The notes beneath the pieces are model-generated. The model was not told the DNA's origin. It worked only from the letters and a program-made list of their open reading frames with translations, and made no database searches. A DNA stretch of 22,713 nucleotides from a virus, in IMG/VR virus record IMGVR_UViG_3300030101_003109, positions 1 through 22,713 of that record. One strand, given 5' to 3'. Shown one piece after another: positions 9,815 to 18,092 of this stretch; position 1 is the first letter of the stretch, and the number at the start of each line of letters is the position of its first letter. The translations under genes were made by a program, and so were the position numbers.

Positions 9815-9844
9815 GCAATCGCCCCGTAGAGCGACTGCATCTAC
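9815..9844 (-). other. GC-rich hairpin with a competing alternative stem between two late genes
   Basis: On the transcribed strand, GCAGTCGC and GCGATTGC (plus 9831-9838 and 9815-9822) form an 8-bp stem with one G-U pair and an 8-nt loop. A competing stem pairs GTAGA with TCTAC (plus 9840-9844 and 9826-9830) and would use part of the first stem's loop. No T-run follows, so this is not a standard intrinsic terminator. It sits 22 nt before the start codon at 9793, where it could affect translation or RNA processing of the ring-protein gene. That role is inferred. Confidence 0.6.
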
Positions 9845-9854
9845 AAGTTGATTA

Positions 9855-10700
9855 TTATTTTAATCTTTTTTCTATATTTGCATATATTTCCATACCTTCA
9901 TCAGTTTTAAACCAAGCGGCTAAAGCTGTGTATGGGTGCTCTTCAAAAGGAACAGTGAATAATTTTCTATTTGTTGAAGCCCATAAAAAATCTCTTTGGT
10001 TTTCTGAAAGCTTTAATATTCTAGCTTCAACAGCTTTTATACCAAAATTTCTTAACATTACATTGTCGTCAGAGGCTAACTCTAAGAACAAAGCAGGATT
10101 TTCTTTAGCAAATAGTAATAAATCACGTTTTACTTCTTTAGAACTCATTTTAGACACTTCAGAGCCAATCTCAACACGCATAATAGCTTCAGCCATATCA
10201 ATATCAACATCTCTTGCCGCTATTAAAGCATCAACTTCTAACTCTAAAATATCTATTTGTTGTTCAGCTACTTCTTTTGGTTTGTGTTCGTAAAACAATT
10301 TATCTCTATGTGGATGATATAAAGATAATAATTTTTGCAAAACTGTTTTGTTTTTAGGAACAAATAAACCACCATTTTGAAATATAATATGCTCTAACCT
10401 TTGCTCTCCTTTCATTTCATCAACAAAAGAAGTTCGTTGATTAGATGTATATTTTAATTCTCTTTCATAACCTTTTTCTTCATCAAACCAAAATATATTG
10501 CTACCTCTTATCAAGTAAGTTAAAGGCGATCTGTTGTGAGTAAGATAATACATCCTATCTTTCATTTCCCACTTAGGTTCTTTAGATTCAACTTTTTTAG
10601 GTTTTGGTGCTTCAACAACTGGTGTTTCTACAACCGTTTTTTCTACGTGCTCATCACCAGGATCTCCTTGGTAAGAAGCTTTTTTTGTTTTTTTTGCCAT
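9855..10700 (-). CDS. Conserved late protein of unknown function after the capsid gene
   Basis: The 281-aa product starts with a Lys/Glu/Pro/Val-rich, probably disordered segment (1-45). A globular part follows, with SPLTYLIRGSNIFWFDEEKG (58-77), a TSNQRTSFVDE segment (about 85-95) and GGLFVPKNKTVLQKLL (110-125). The C-terminal half is mainly helical and acidic. I recall related proteins directly after the major capsid gene in many marine phages, but know of no defined function. No enzyme motif or membrane segment is visible. A terminator and an AT-rich leader separate it from the capsid gene, so it is probably expressed at a lower level or from its own signal. A minor capsid, vertex or internal virion protein is possible, but that is a positional guess. 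Confidence 0.75.
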   Translation of the reverse strand: MAKKTKKASYQGDPGDEHVEKTVVETPVVEAPKPKKVESKEPKWEMKDRMYYLTHNRSPLTYLIRGSNIFWFDEEKGYERELKYTSNQRTSFVDEMKGEQRLEHIIFQNGGLFVPKNKTVLQKLLSLYHPHRDKLFYEHKPKEVAEQQIDILELEVDALIAARDVDIDMAEAIMRVEIGSEVSKMSSKEVKRDLLLFAKENPALFLELASDDNVMLRNFGIKAVEARILKLSENQRDFLWASTNRKLFTVPFEEHPYTALAAWFKTDEGMEIYANIEKRLK

Positions 10701-10729
10701 AATATAATATATAATAAAATTAATAAAAT
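10701..10729 (-). promoter_or_regulatory. AT-only leader, copy 1 of a shared 28-30 nt element
   Basis: Immediately upstream of the start codon at 10700, the transcribed strand carries a TTTATTAATT core, a TTATTATAT block and ATATTATG at the start codon. Nearly the same sequence precedes the start at 13431. No Shine-Dalgarno sequence is present. It could be a translational leader or an AT-rich late promoter region. Confidence 0.5.
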
Positions 10730-10759
10730 AAAAGGCCGAGGCCGAAGCCTCGGTCTTTT
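10730..10759 (-). terminator. Rho-independent terminator after the major capsid gene
   Basis: Read on the minus strand, AAAAGACCGAGGC, a TTCG loop, and GCCTCGGCCTTTT form a 13-bp stem with a single A-C mismatch, followed by a T-rich TTTTATTTTATT tract. The C(UUCG)G closing pair and loop is a known extra-stable tetraloop. It begins 11 nt after the capsid stop codon. It probably ends or attenuates capsid transcription and shields its mRNA 3' end. Its plus-strand reading also has a short A/T flank, so weak bidirectional activity is possible. Confidence 0.92.
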
Positions 10760-10770
10760 AAAAAAATAGT

Positions 10771-12201
10771 TTAGTTCATCAACATGAAGTTATTAGCTCC
10801 TTGTGTGATTAAACATCTTTCAGATAAATAGTGTACTTCCATCACGTCTTTACCAGAAGTAGCAGCACCCACAGAACCAGTAATCCAAGTTTTCATTCTT
10901 CGATCATCAGTTTGTGAAGCTCTATATCTAACATGTAAGAAAGGACGTTTCATATTTGCGCCTAACTGTTCGTCGTAAACTGAAGTTACACCAGCAGGAA
11001 TAACAACTCCTCTAATGTTAGTAACAACATCATTTAAAGCACCTCTTGTACCTTTATCGTTAAGATATTTAAAGTCAGACTTATAGAAGTCATAAGAACC
11101 TCTTCGGAAACCAGAGAAACCTAAGTTAAGCGCCATATCTTCAGAGTTATCAAATACTCCGTAAGATGTACCACCAGCACCGTAAGAATTCATTGAAGCT
11201 AACATGTCATCAATAGCCAAACTAGTTGATCTATCAACAAACATCATATTTTCTTCAATAGCACCGTTTTGGTCGAATACAGCTAATATAGCGTCAAACT
11301 CAGCTAAATCAGTTGCAGCGTTAACACCAGTAATACCAGTAGTTTGGTGACCTCTAGTAGTAATAGCTTGGAATAAACCTTGCGTACCATCTTGTAGAGC
11401 ACCTCCGTCAGTACCACCAATTGCACCAGCATTTGTTACAGCAGTTTCAGCTTCTAGCATAGTCATTTCTAAATAATCAGTGAAACGAGCTCTAGTATCA
11501 CCTTCAGCTTTTAAATACCACAAGTAACCTGATTGACCTTCTTCTCCAGCAACTTCAATCCATCCAATTTGCGTAGTATCAGATCCAGACACTTCGTAGT
11601 AGTCTTTCATGATAATGTGCTTGTTAGAGTGAGACTTGAATTTAGGAGAGTTAGCAGCAGATCTACCATCAGTTCCTTTTTCAAATTCAGAACCAATAAC
11701 TAGTATTCTATAAGCTCCAGCACCAGCTGAATCAGAGAATCCAGCAGCATCAAAATTAGCTTCAGCGTAAGGTAAAATAGTAGCTGTATTAGTAGAGACA
11801 GCTGAACAGTAACCTCTTAAAGTTAATGCAGCGCTAGATACTAACACCATATCACCTACTCTAATACCGTGATCAGCACCAACAGAGTTACCGTCAACAT
11901 CGTTTACAATTGTAAATATGTTAGCAGAAACATCTTCGTTTGTAGCTGTATAAGCTAAATGTAATCTACCTTGCTCTGACCATATAACTCGGTCAGAAGT
12001 AGAAGCTTCTTCAGCTCCAACTTGAGCTAAGAAACCTGCGATTGTTCTCTTACCGTAAACCTCAGCTTCTTTTTCCATAAGATCTGGTAAGTATTGTTGT
12101 GCCCATCCTTCAGTAGCAGACGATGTAAAGTCTACATAGTTAGAGGACAACGTTTGTTTTCTAGGAGCAGCATCTATACCACTCGCACTTGTAATTGCCA
12201 T
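10771..12201 (-). CDS. Major capsid protein (HK97-fold, crAss-like/marine phage type)
   Basis: The 476-aa product would form the icosahedral shell. The N-terminal segment (about 20-65) is helical and charged. The central EGQSGYLWYLKAEGDTRARF (221-240) and the C-terminal RPFLHVRYRAS, VHYLSERCLI and QGANNFML segments match the capsid proteins I know from this phage group. An extra beta-rich region at about 92-171 contains IRVGDMVLVSS and looks like an inserted surface domain. The gene directly follows the scaffold-like gene (18-nt gap) and precedes a strong terminator, the usual place for the most abundant late product. By eye its DNA is less A/T-biased than its neighbours, consistent with codon choice for high expression. 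The HK97 fold is inferred from family and context. Confidence 0.88.
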   Translation of the reverse strand: MAITSASGIDAAPRKQTLSSNYVDFTSSATEGWAQQYLPDLMEKEAEVYGKRTIAGFLAQVGAEEASTSDRVIWSEQGRLHLAYTATNEDVSANIFTIVNDVDGNSVGADHGIRVGDMVLVSSAALTLRGYCSAVSTNTATILPYAEANFDAAGFSDSAGAGAYRILVIGSEFEKGTDGRSAANSPKFKSHSNKHIIMKDYYEVSGSDTTQIGWIEVAGEEGQSGYLWYLKAEGDTRARFTDYLEMTMLEAETAVTNAGAIGGTDGGALQDGTQGLFQAITTRGHQTTGITGVNAATDLAEFDAILAVFDQNGAIEENMMFVDRSTSLAIDDMLASMNSYGAGGTSYGVFDNSEDMALNLGFSGFRRGSYDFYKSDFKYLNDKGTRGALNDVVTNIRGVVIPAGVTSVYDEQLGANMKRPFLHVRYRASQTDDRRMKTWITGSVGAATSGKDVMEVHYLSERCLITQGANNFMLMN

Positions 12202-12219
12202 TTTGTAATAATTTTAAAT

Positions 12220-13431
12220 TTATGATTTGTTTTTATTTTTAAACTTAAAGCTAGAAGAATTATCACCTAACACTTTAAACGTCAAACCACCTGCTTCAAT
12301 TTTACCATGATTTTGTCTTGGTTTCATATTCACATTTTTAGCTTTAGCTATACTATCTTTCATAGCATCAGCTTTGCCTTGTTCGTAAAAGTGTTTTGCA
12401 ACAGCGTCTGCATTCATTGCTGTGTATAAAGATTTATGATAACCCGCAGCATCTGACATTTCATTATTTTCATTCAAAAACTTTTTGACAAAATTATTAA
12501 TATCGCTTTGAGCATTTTTTACTTCATTAGCATTGTTAACGTTAAACCTATACTTTTTATCACCGACGTTATATTCAAAACCTTTGAATTTATCGTTAAA
12601 AACCTGGTTAGTTTTATTTAAAAAAGTAGAAGTTTGTTTTTCTGTTACTTTTTTAGTCTCTTCTGACTCTTTGTTATATCTATTAAAAAAATCTACAGCT
12701 TTTTGTTGTTCAGGTGTAAGCTTTGAACCAGCTTTGATATCTTTATAGTATTTGGACTTTTGCCCGTCCAGATGGGCTTTAGCGTTGGCAACTTGCTCTT
12801 TTAACGCTAATTTTTTTCTTCTTATTTCTTTCGCATCATCTTCTTCTTCGTCGTAAGAAAATTGATCTTCCATAAGAAAGTTAATTTCTTCTGTATTTAA
12901 ATGCGGCTTAGTTTGCTTATAGTATTCGTATAATAAATCTTGATTATCTAATTTACTATAATCTTGATTAAGCCTAACATAGTCATTTAAATCACCACCA
13001 GTCTCATCCATGAAATCTACTAGCTTTTGTATATTCTCTGGCAGCGGTTTACCGGTAGCTTTTGATTCAGCTATAGCTTCTTCAACTTGTTCAGCTACTT
13101 CTTCTGCTTTTTCTTCTACTTCTTCTTCTGTTATTTCTTCAATAACGGGTTTTTCATCTTGAACCTCGTCGGAGCTTTCTTCTCCGGTAGATTTTTCATC
13201 TTTTGCTTCGATGTTTTCTTCACGTACCTCTTCGCTAGCTTCGGGTTCGTTGCGAACAGGTACCTCATCTGTGCTTTGCTTTCCAGTGGCATCTTCTTCT
13301 TTTTTTATTGGTTTACTTAAATCTACTTTTATAACTTCATCATCACCCGCAGATTCAAATTTAGTTTCATCAACTTTTTCTACAGTTTCTTGTGTAGTCT
13401 CTTCAACTACTTTTTCATTTTTTTCTTCCAT
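12220..13431 (-). CDS. Acidic scaffold-like head assembly protein
   Basis: The 403-aa product has an extremely Glu/Asp/Lys-rich N-terminal third (1-130, with the acidic repeats expected of a disordered arm). The middle is charged and helical, with likely coiled coils at about 195-280. A basic, Lys/Asn-rich C-terminus follows a GGLTFKVLGDNSSSFKFK segment. An acidic, helical protein between portal and major capsid genes is the classic setting for a scaffolding protein, which binds capsid subunits by a basic C-terminal end and is removed or cleaved during maturation. No Ser-His protease signature is visible, so it does not look like a fused protease-scaffold. The start at 13431 follows a purely AT leader resembling that at 10701-10729. 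The role is inferred from composition and position. Confidence 0.75.
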   Translation of the reverse strand: MEEKNEKVVEETTQETVEKVDETKFESAGDDEVIKVDLSKPIKKEEDATGKQSTDEVPVRNEPEASEEVREENIEAKDEKSTGEESSDEVQDEKPVIEEITEEEVEEKAEEVAEQVEEAIAESKATGKPLPENIQKLVDFMDETGGDLNDYVRLNQDYSKLDNQDLLYEYYKQTKPHLNTEEINFLMEDQFSYDEEEDDAKEIRRKKLALKEQVANAKAHLDGQKSKYYKDIKAGSKLTPEQQKAVDFFNRYNKESEETKKVTEKQTSTFLNKTNQVFNDKFKGFEYNVGDKKYRFNVNNANEVKNAQSDINNFVKKFLNENNEMSDAAGYHKSLYTAMNADAVAKHFYEQGKADAMKDSIAKAKNVNMKPRQNHGKIEAGGLTFKVLGDNSSSFKFKNKNKS

Positions 13432-13460
13432 AATATAATATAATAATAATTAATAAATTT
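13432..13460 (-). promoter_or_regulatory. AT-only leader, copy 2 of a shared 28-30 nt element
   Basis: The region before the start codon at 13431 reads, on the transcribed strand, TTTATTAATT, then ATTATTATATT, then ATATTATG. It matches the leader at 10701-10729 except for small length differences. It lies between the portal stop codon and the scaffold-like gene and lacks a Shine-Dalgarno sequence. Confidence 0.5.
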
Positions 13461-15876
13461 ACTTAGGATCAAAACTTCCTAATCCAAAGCCACCACCTAG
13501 TATATCATTACCTGATGACTCAAAGTTTTTAGGTGGTTTGTTGTTTAATCTTTGATCTATAAGTTCGCTTTGTTGAGAAGCTTGCATTCTTGTTCTATCG
13601 TCTTTTCTATTTTCTTTTATAGTTTCTTTCATATCAACTTGTTTCATGTTCATTTGCTGTAACTGTTGATTTATTTGAAACTCTAATTGCATTAATCTCA
13701 TTTTATGCTCAACTTCTAATTCCATTTCTTGTGCTTTTAACTGAGACTTCATTTGCTCTAGTTGAGCGTTGTTTTGTGTAATAGCTTGATTTTTTTGAAC
13801 TTCAGCCTGAGCAGCTACTTGTTGTGCTTGTGCATTAGCTTGTGCTTGTGCTTGAATGTTTTGCTGTTGAACTAATTGATCTCTTTGTTGTTTTTTCTTT
13901 CTTCTAATTTTAAGCACTTGATTTGCTAGTTTAACATTTCTAATTTCTCTAACATCAATAGCATCTTCAAGATCTATACTCTGTTGTTGTATAGCCATTT
14001 GTATATTGTTTTCTAACATTGCTTTTTCTTCTTCATCCGGCATTAACTCTAAAAATATACCAAAATCATAAAGATGTAGCTCAGACATTTCTTTTAATGT
14101 AGCTAAATTATGACCACCTATAGCTTGTATAAATGCATCTGCAGCTGGAGAATATTCTAATATATCTGATATTCTAAGCGATAAACACTCTGCAACTTCT
14201 GATGTTAAAAATAAACCAGCTTGTAGTATATGTCTTGTCGCTGTGTTAGAGTTAGCTGCTGCTAATTTTTGAACACCAACTAAAGCGTTTTTATCTGGTA
14301 TACTACCATCTCTAGCTTCGTTAAGTCCGGTTACATCTCTTATCATTTGTAAATAGTAATTGTAATTACCAATAAGAGCTTGCATTTTGTTACCACCGCT
14401 ACCACTAGTTATTTCTTGTATTGGCACTTTACCAGGATTCATATCACCTTCAGAAGTAAACGATCTACCTATAACAGAACCTGTTTGGAAGAACATGTTT
14501 AAAGCTTCTTGCGGATTATAGTTTGTACCGTTACCTAAATCAACTTCAGCTAAACCATCAGCATCAAGATACACACCATCTGGAACCATACGTGACATTA
14601 CTTGTTGTAGCTTCAAATGTGTAAGCTGTATCATATCAGCAAAACCAGTAATACGTCTTACTAATGAATCAATTTTACCGTTATACATACGTGGCGCTAC
14701 AATAGAGTAATTCATTTTAACTTTAGTATAATCACTTTTTGGCCTCATCATATTGCTAGCCATTTCCCATTTAAGAAGTTTATCAGTACCTAATATTAAA
14801 GCTCCATCGTAAAGTGTTTCTATAGATCTTAACATTTTTGCAAAGCCACCTTCCATGTTTTCAGGTGGATTAAACCTATCATCTTTAGGTATAATTTTAT
14901 CAGCACCAGTGCCAGTTTCTTTTATTTTGTAAACCTCATTCATATACGTTTTATAATTAAAATACAAAACTTGAATAGTATTGTTATCTTCTTTATCTTC
15001 ACTATGCCTTGAGCTATAATTAGAACGATTATAAGATTTGTTTTTCATTATATCTTCTAAATCAGACTCAGATAAATGTGGAAACTCTTTTGCTAATTCA
15101 TTAACAGGTATAGTTTTTACTTCACCAACATAATATATATCTTCAAAATAAGGTGATTCAGTATAAGAATAAACTAAATTAGCTGGATCTACATAATCAA
15201 CAGTAACACCTTCAGATGTATTAAAACCTGTTTTTACCGCACCTATACCTAAAACAGCTAGATCATAATAAAATCTTTTTTTAGTTAACTCGTATCTATT
15301 ACCATCTAACAAAGTATTTATAGCTTGCTCTTCTGCTATTTCTACAGCTTGCTTGTAATTTAACTGCATGTGTAACTGTAACTCTTCTTCAGAATCTGGT
15401 AAAGTCTCTGGATCATTGTCAGTTATTTGTATACCAAAAGCTTCTTCTGTAAAGTCGTTTAAATCTTTAGTACGCATGTCAGCTAGTATAGACTCCATGT
15501 AAGCAGTTCTTTTACTCATACCGTATGTATCTTGAGAATATGCTTTTATATCATAAAGTCTTTCTGTCATACCATTTACAACTATATCTACAAATTTAGA
15601 TACAATTGGAACTGGCTTCCAGTCTAAATTTAAATAGGACAAGTCACCGTTTATAGATAATTCGTCCTTGTACTTTTGTATTGATTGCTCGCCCCTAGCG
15701 TATAATCTTAAATTATGAAAATCGCTATGATGATCCCTGTATCTGTTAGAACCTCTGTCGCTATTAAACCACTCTTGCTCTATAGCTTTAGCAACCTTTA
15801 AACCATAGTCATAGCTTATTTTTTCAGCATCGCTTACAGTTTGACTAGGAAAATAACTTTTACCAGAATATGCCAT
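13459..15876 (-). CDS. Portal protein
   Basis: The 805-aa product fits a podophage or crAss-like portal, the dodecameric ring through which DNA enters and leaves the head. Residues 55-70 (NLRLYARGEQSIQKYK) and 80-102 (SYLNLDWKPVPIV followed by KFVDIVVNGM) match portals of this group as I recall them. The middle contains the expected helical core with RDVTGLNEARDGSIPD near residue 520. Residues about 658-770 are a very Gln/Ala-rich, then Gln/Met/Lys-rich predicted coiled coil, which could form a barrel inside the head. The last 15 residues are Gly-rich. The gene follows the large terminase gene with a 2-nt gap and precedes the scaffold-like gene, the canonical head-module order. Length and context support the call. 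Confidence 0.88.
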   Translation of the reverse strand: MAYSGKSYFPSQTVSDAEKISYDYGLKVAKAIEQEWFNSDRGSNRYRDHHSDFHNLRLYARGEQSIQKYKDELSINGDLSYLNLDWKPVPIVSKFVDIVVNGMTERLYDIKAYSQDTYGMSKRTAYMESILADMRTKDLNDFTEEAFGIQITDNDPETLPDSEEELQLHMQLNYKQAVEIAEEQAINTLLDGNRYELTKKRFYYDLAVLGIGAVKTGFNTSEGVTVDYVDPANLVYSYTESPYFEDIYYVGEVKTIPVNELAKEFPHLSESDLEDIMKNKSYNRSNYSSRHSEDKEDNNTIQVLYFNYKTYMNEVYKIKETGTGADKIIPKDDRFNPPENMEGGFAKMLRSIETLYDGALILGTDKLLKWEMASNMMRPKSDYTKVKMNYSIVAPRMYNGKIDSLVRRITGFADMIQLTHLKLQQVMSRMVPDGVYLDADGLAEVDLGNGTNYNPQEALNMFFQTGSVIGRSFTSEGDMNPGKVPIQEITSGSGGNKMQALIGNYNYYLQMIRDVTGLNEARDGSIPDKNALVGVQKLAAANSNTATRHILQAGLFLTSEVAECLSLRISDILEYSPAADAFIQAIGGHNLATLKEMSELHLYDFGIFLELMPDEEEKAMLENNIQMAIQQQSIDLEDAIDVREIRNVKLANQVLKIRRKKKQQRDQLVQQQNIQAQAQANAQAQQVAAQAEVQKNQAITQNNAQLEQMKSQLKAQEMELEVEHKMRLMQLEFQINQQLQQMNMKQVDMKETIKENRKDDRTRMQASQQSELIDQRLNNKPPKNFESSGNDILGGGFGLGSFDPK
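13570..13905 (-). repeat. Low-complexity Gln/Ala-rich coding tract in the portal gene
   Basis: This part of the portal gene encodes repeated Gln-Ala, Gln-Gln and Gln-Met units (about residues 658-770). It is dominated by CAA and GCA/GCT codons on the minus strand. It is read here as a long coiled coil rather than a DNA-level element. Confidence 0.55.
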
Positions 15877-15878
15877 AT

Positions 15879-18092
15879 TTATTTTATTATTTGTGAATTT
15901 GTTCCAGTATTCCTATATTTAGAAATACTTATATTTAGTTTAGGTTTTTCAACCTTTACGTTTGGTGCGTACAAATGTCTATTGTTTGCCATTATAGCTA
16001 ACCCAGAACTTATTGATGCATCAAACTTTGTTCTTTTGTTTATATCAAACTTACTCCAATCGTTTAGTAATTCATTAAAATATAAACTACCAAAACTACC
16101 ATCTTGCTTCATGCCAACATGATCTTGTATATACATTTCAATTGCAGCAGCGTGAGCTTGCTTAATGTCTTCTGAAGAGTTTGGTATACCACCTATTTCT
16201 TTTTCTGCTGTAGATAATTTGTTCCAAGATTTATCAGGTCTATTCATACTAAAACCTCTATAACCTCTACGTCGTAAATAATACAACAGTCTTGGTTTGT
16301 TATTCTCTGCTAATATTGGCATACCATAAAAAACTAACGCCATTAATACATCTTCAAAGAATATTTCAGCTGTAGGTGGTCTTGACAAGTATTCTAAAAA
16401 AAAGCTGTTCGCAGGAGCGTCCTCCATACTAAACCTGGTTAAGCCGTGTAATGCTCCTTTAGATCCTTTACCATCTACAGTTCCTGATATATCATAAGAG
16501 TCACAACCAAATGCTCCCATGTGTTCATTACCAGGATATTTTACACCGTTTTTAAGAACCACTCTATTTTGTAAATGCTGAGGTGGAACCCAGCTAAGTT
16601 TAAATCTACCTTTTGGTTCTGGGTAGAATATTACTTGTGTATCTTTTATTCCGTTAAACCATTGAAAATTACCTGTAGTAACTCCTAGGTTTTTAGATAA
16701 TTCTTCGTTATAATCTATTTGCTCGTATATTTTTACTAAATTAAATATACTATTTTTTGTTTCATCTCTAAACGCATGCTCAGTAGTTCTTGGAAACTGC
16801 CTATAAAACTCGTTTAAAGCATCTTGATCGTTTTTTAAACCATCAACTTCGTTTTGCCAACTATCTATTACACCTACATCTATTAGTTCACCATCTGGGG
16901 CGAACACATCGCTGTCAGGAGTAGTGAATACTGGAACTCCGTACTCATCAATAAATCCTTCGTAGTTCCACTCCATTGGGATAAACAAAGAGTATAAACC
17001 AGATTTTGTTTGACCATTTCTATTTCTCTTAGTGACATCTGATGCATTATATAACTTTTTAAAATTATCTCCACCTTTGTCTAGGGCGTTGGAAGTTGAC
17101 CCCATCATACACTTACCTATAATTCTACTACCTAACCTTAAACATGTCTTTGTGACACGCCAGTTGTTTAATATATTATCAGGTCTTTCCCACTTACCAC
17201 TTTCGTCGTGTACTAGTAATTGTAGCTTTTCTCCATCATAGCTATTGTCACCTGTGTTTTTCCAATCAATAGTAGTATCAAGTCCAGCCAAGTCTTCCTG
17301 CTGTTCATTTGTAGTAATTTTTTTACGCGTAAACTTACTTGCAGGTACCCTATAAGCAAGCTCAGACTTAGGTCTGTCCATACCGTCTTGAATCGGTTTA
17401 AAAAAGAACGGGTAATTAATTGATATTGGAACAACTTTGTCTGTGAACATTTTTTTAGCATCTGCACCTGTTTTAGAAAGTATACCATATCTACTATCAC
17501 TTGAAATAGTAGCTAAATTAACTGTTTCAGCAGAAGACATAAAAGAAAAACCACTACGTCTGTTTTTAAGATAACACATACCATAGCACCTTTTATCTGC
17601 TTTACAAGCTTCCCAGAATATAAAGAATAATCTATTTGCCTCTCTAAAATCTGGAGCACCTACATCTATTTTACTCCACTGTAAATACATATAATGCGTA
17701 CCTACTATATAAGTTGGTTTACCATTGTTTGTAAACCAAAAACCTTCATCTCTTCTTTTGAACTCTTCGTCTATGTAATCGTACCACTGTTCTTTTTGCT
17801 CTTCAGGGTAATTTCTCCAATCAAATATATTTTTTAATCTAGCTAGTTCTTTAGGTTGATCAAATTTTACCCATTTGTTTTTTGGGTGCACGTACACTCG
17901 TTTTGGTTCCAACGGCAAGCCAATTCGCAAACCTTGAATTTCAAGTATTTCACCGATTTTACCAGTTTTTGATATAACGACAATATCATGTTCTTTATCA
18001 TATCCATATTTCCATTTTTTAGATTTATTAAGTCTACTAATAGTAGTCTTTTTAATCGGTTCTATTATTTTAACTAAACTTTGACTGTACAT
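15879..18092 (-). CDS. terL: Terminase large subunit (ATPase/nuclease packaging motor)
   Basis: The 737-aa product packages DNA into the procapsid and cuts it. The N-terminal ATPase half has a P-loop-like KNRRSGFS (176-183). It deviates from the usual GxxxxGK(T/S), lacking the normal Lys before Ser. A Walker B strand LQLLVHDE (290-297, with Asp296 and Glu297) and a coupling motif GST (331-333) follow. The C-terminal nuclease half shows FGCDSYD (Asp531), a later acidic residue in ILAEN (Glu596), and a candidate third acidic residue at Asp691, in the order expected of an RNase H-like fold. The segments around KWERP and QTKSGLYSLFIP match crAss-like terminases as I recall them. The start overlaps the stop of the preceding gene by 1 nt (TAATG), which suggests translational coupling. 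Confidence 0.93.
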   Translation of the reverse strand: MYSQSLVKIIEPIKKTTISRLNKSKKWKYGYDKEHDIVVISKTGKIGEILEIQGLRIGLPLEPKRVYVHPKNKWVKFDQPKELARLKNIFDWRNYPEEQKEQWYDYIDEEFKRRDEGFWFTNNGKPTYIVGTHYMYLQWSKIDVGAPDFREANRLFFIFWEACKADKRCYGMCYLKNRRSGFSFMSSAETVNLATISSDSRYGILSKTGADAKKMFTDKVVPISINYPFFFKPIQDGMDRPKSELAYRVPASKFTRKKITTNEQQEDLAGLDTTIDWKNTGDNSYDGEKLQLLVHDESGKWERPDNILNNWRVTKTCLRLGSRIIGKCMMGSTSNALDKGGDNFKKLYNASDVTKRNRNGQTKSGLYSLFIPMEWNYEGFIDEYGVPVFTTPDSDVFAPDGELIDVGVIDSWQNEVDGLKNDQDALNEFYRQFPRTTEHAFRDETKNSIFNLVKIYEQIDYNEELSKNLGVTTGNFQWFNGIKDTQVIFYPEPKGRFKLSWVPPQHLQNRVVLKNGVKYPGNEHMGAFGCDSYDISGTVDGKGSKGALHGLTRFSMEDAPANSFFLEYLSRPPTAEIFFEDVLMALVFYGMPILAENNKPRLLYYLRRRGYRGFSMNRPDKSWNKLSTAEKEIGGIPNSSEDIKQAHAAAIEMYIQDHVGMKQDGSFGSLYFNELLNDWSKFDINKRTKFDASISSGLAIMANNRHLYAPNVKVEKPKLNISISKYRNTGTNSQIIK

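Noticed and set aside
9928-10293. Plus-strand 121-aa frame
   Set aside because: It is antisense to the conserved 281-aa gene, Ser/Ile-rich by codon complement, with no leader or neighbour.
10536-10769. Plus-strand 77-aa frame running through the terminator
   Set aside because: It reads through a clear intrinsic terminator and the start of a conserved gene on the other strand.
12760-12780. GCCC/GGGC inverted repeat within the scaffold-like gene
   Set aside because: A 4-bp stem inside coding sequence without a T-run is not distinguishable from chance.
13087-13438. Plus-strand frames opposite the acidic scaffold-like gene
   Set aside because: Phe/Ser-rich peptides arise because Glu/Asp/Lys codons read as Phe/Leu/Ser on the other strand.
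16883-17500. Alternative minus-strand frames inside the terminase gene
   Set aside because: They overlap the conserved terminase frame and carry no recognisable domain.
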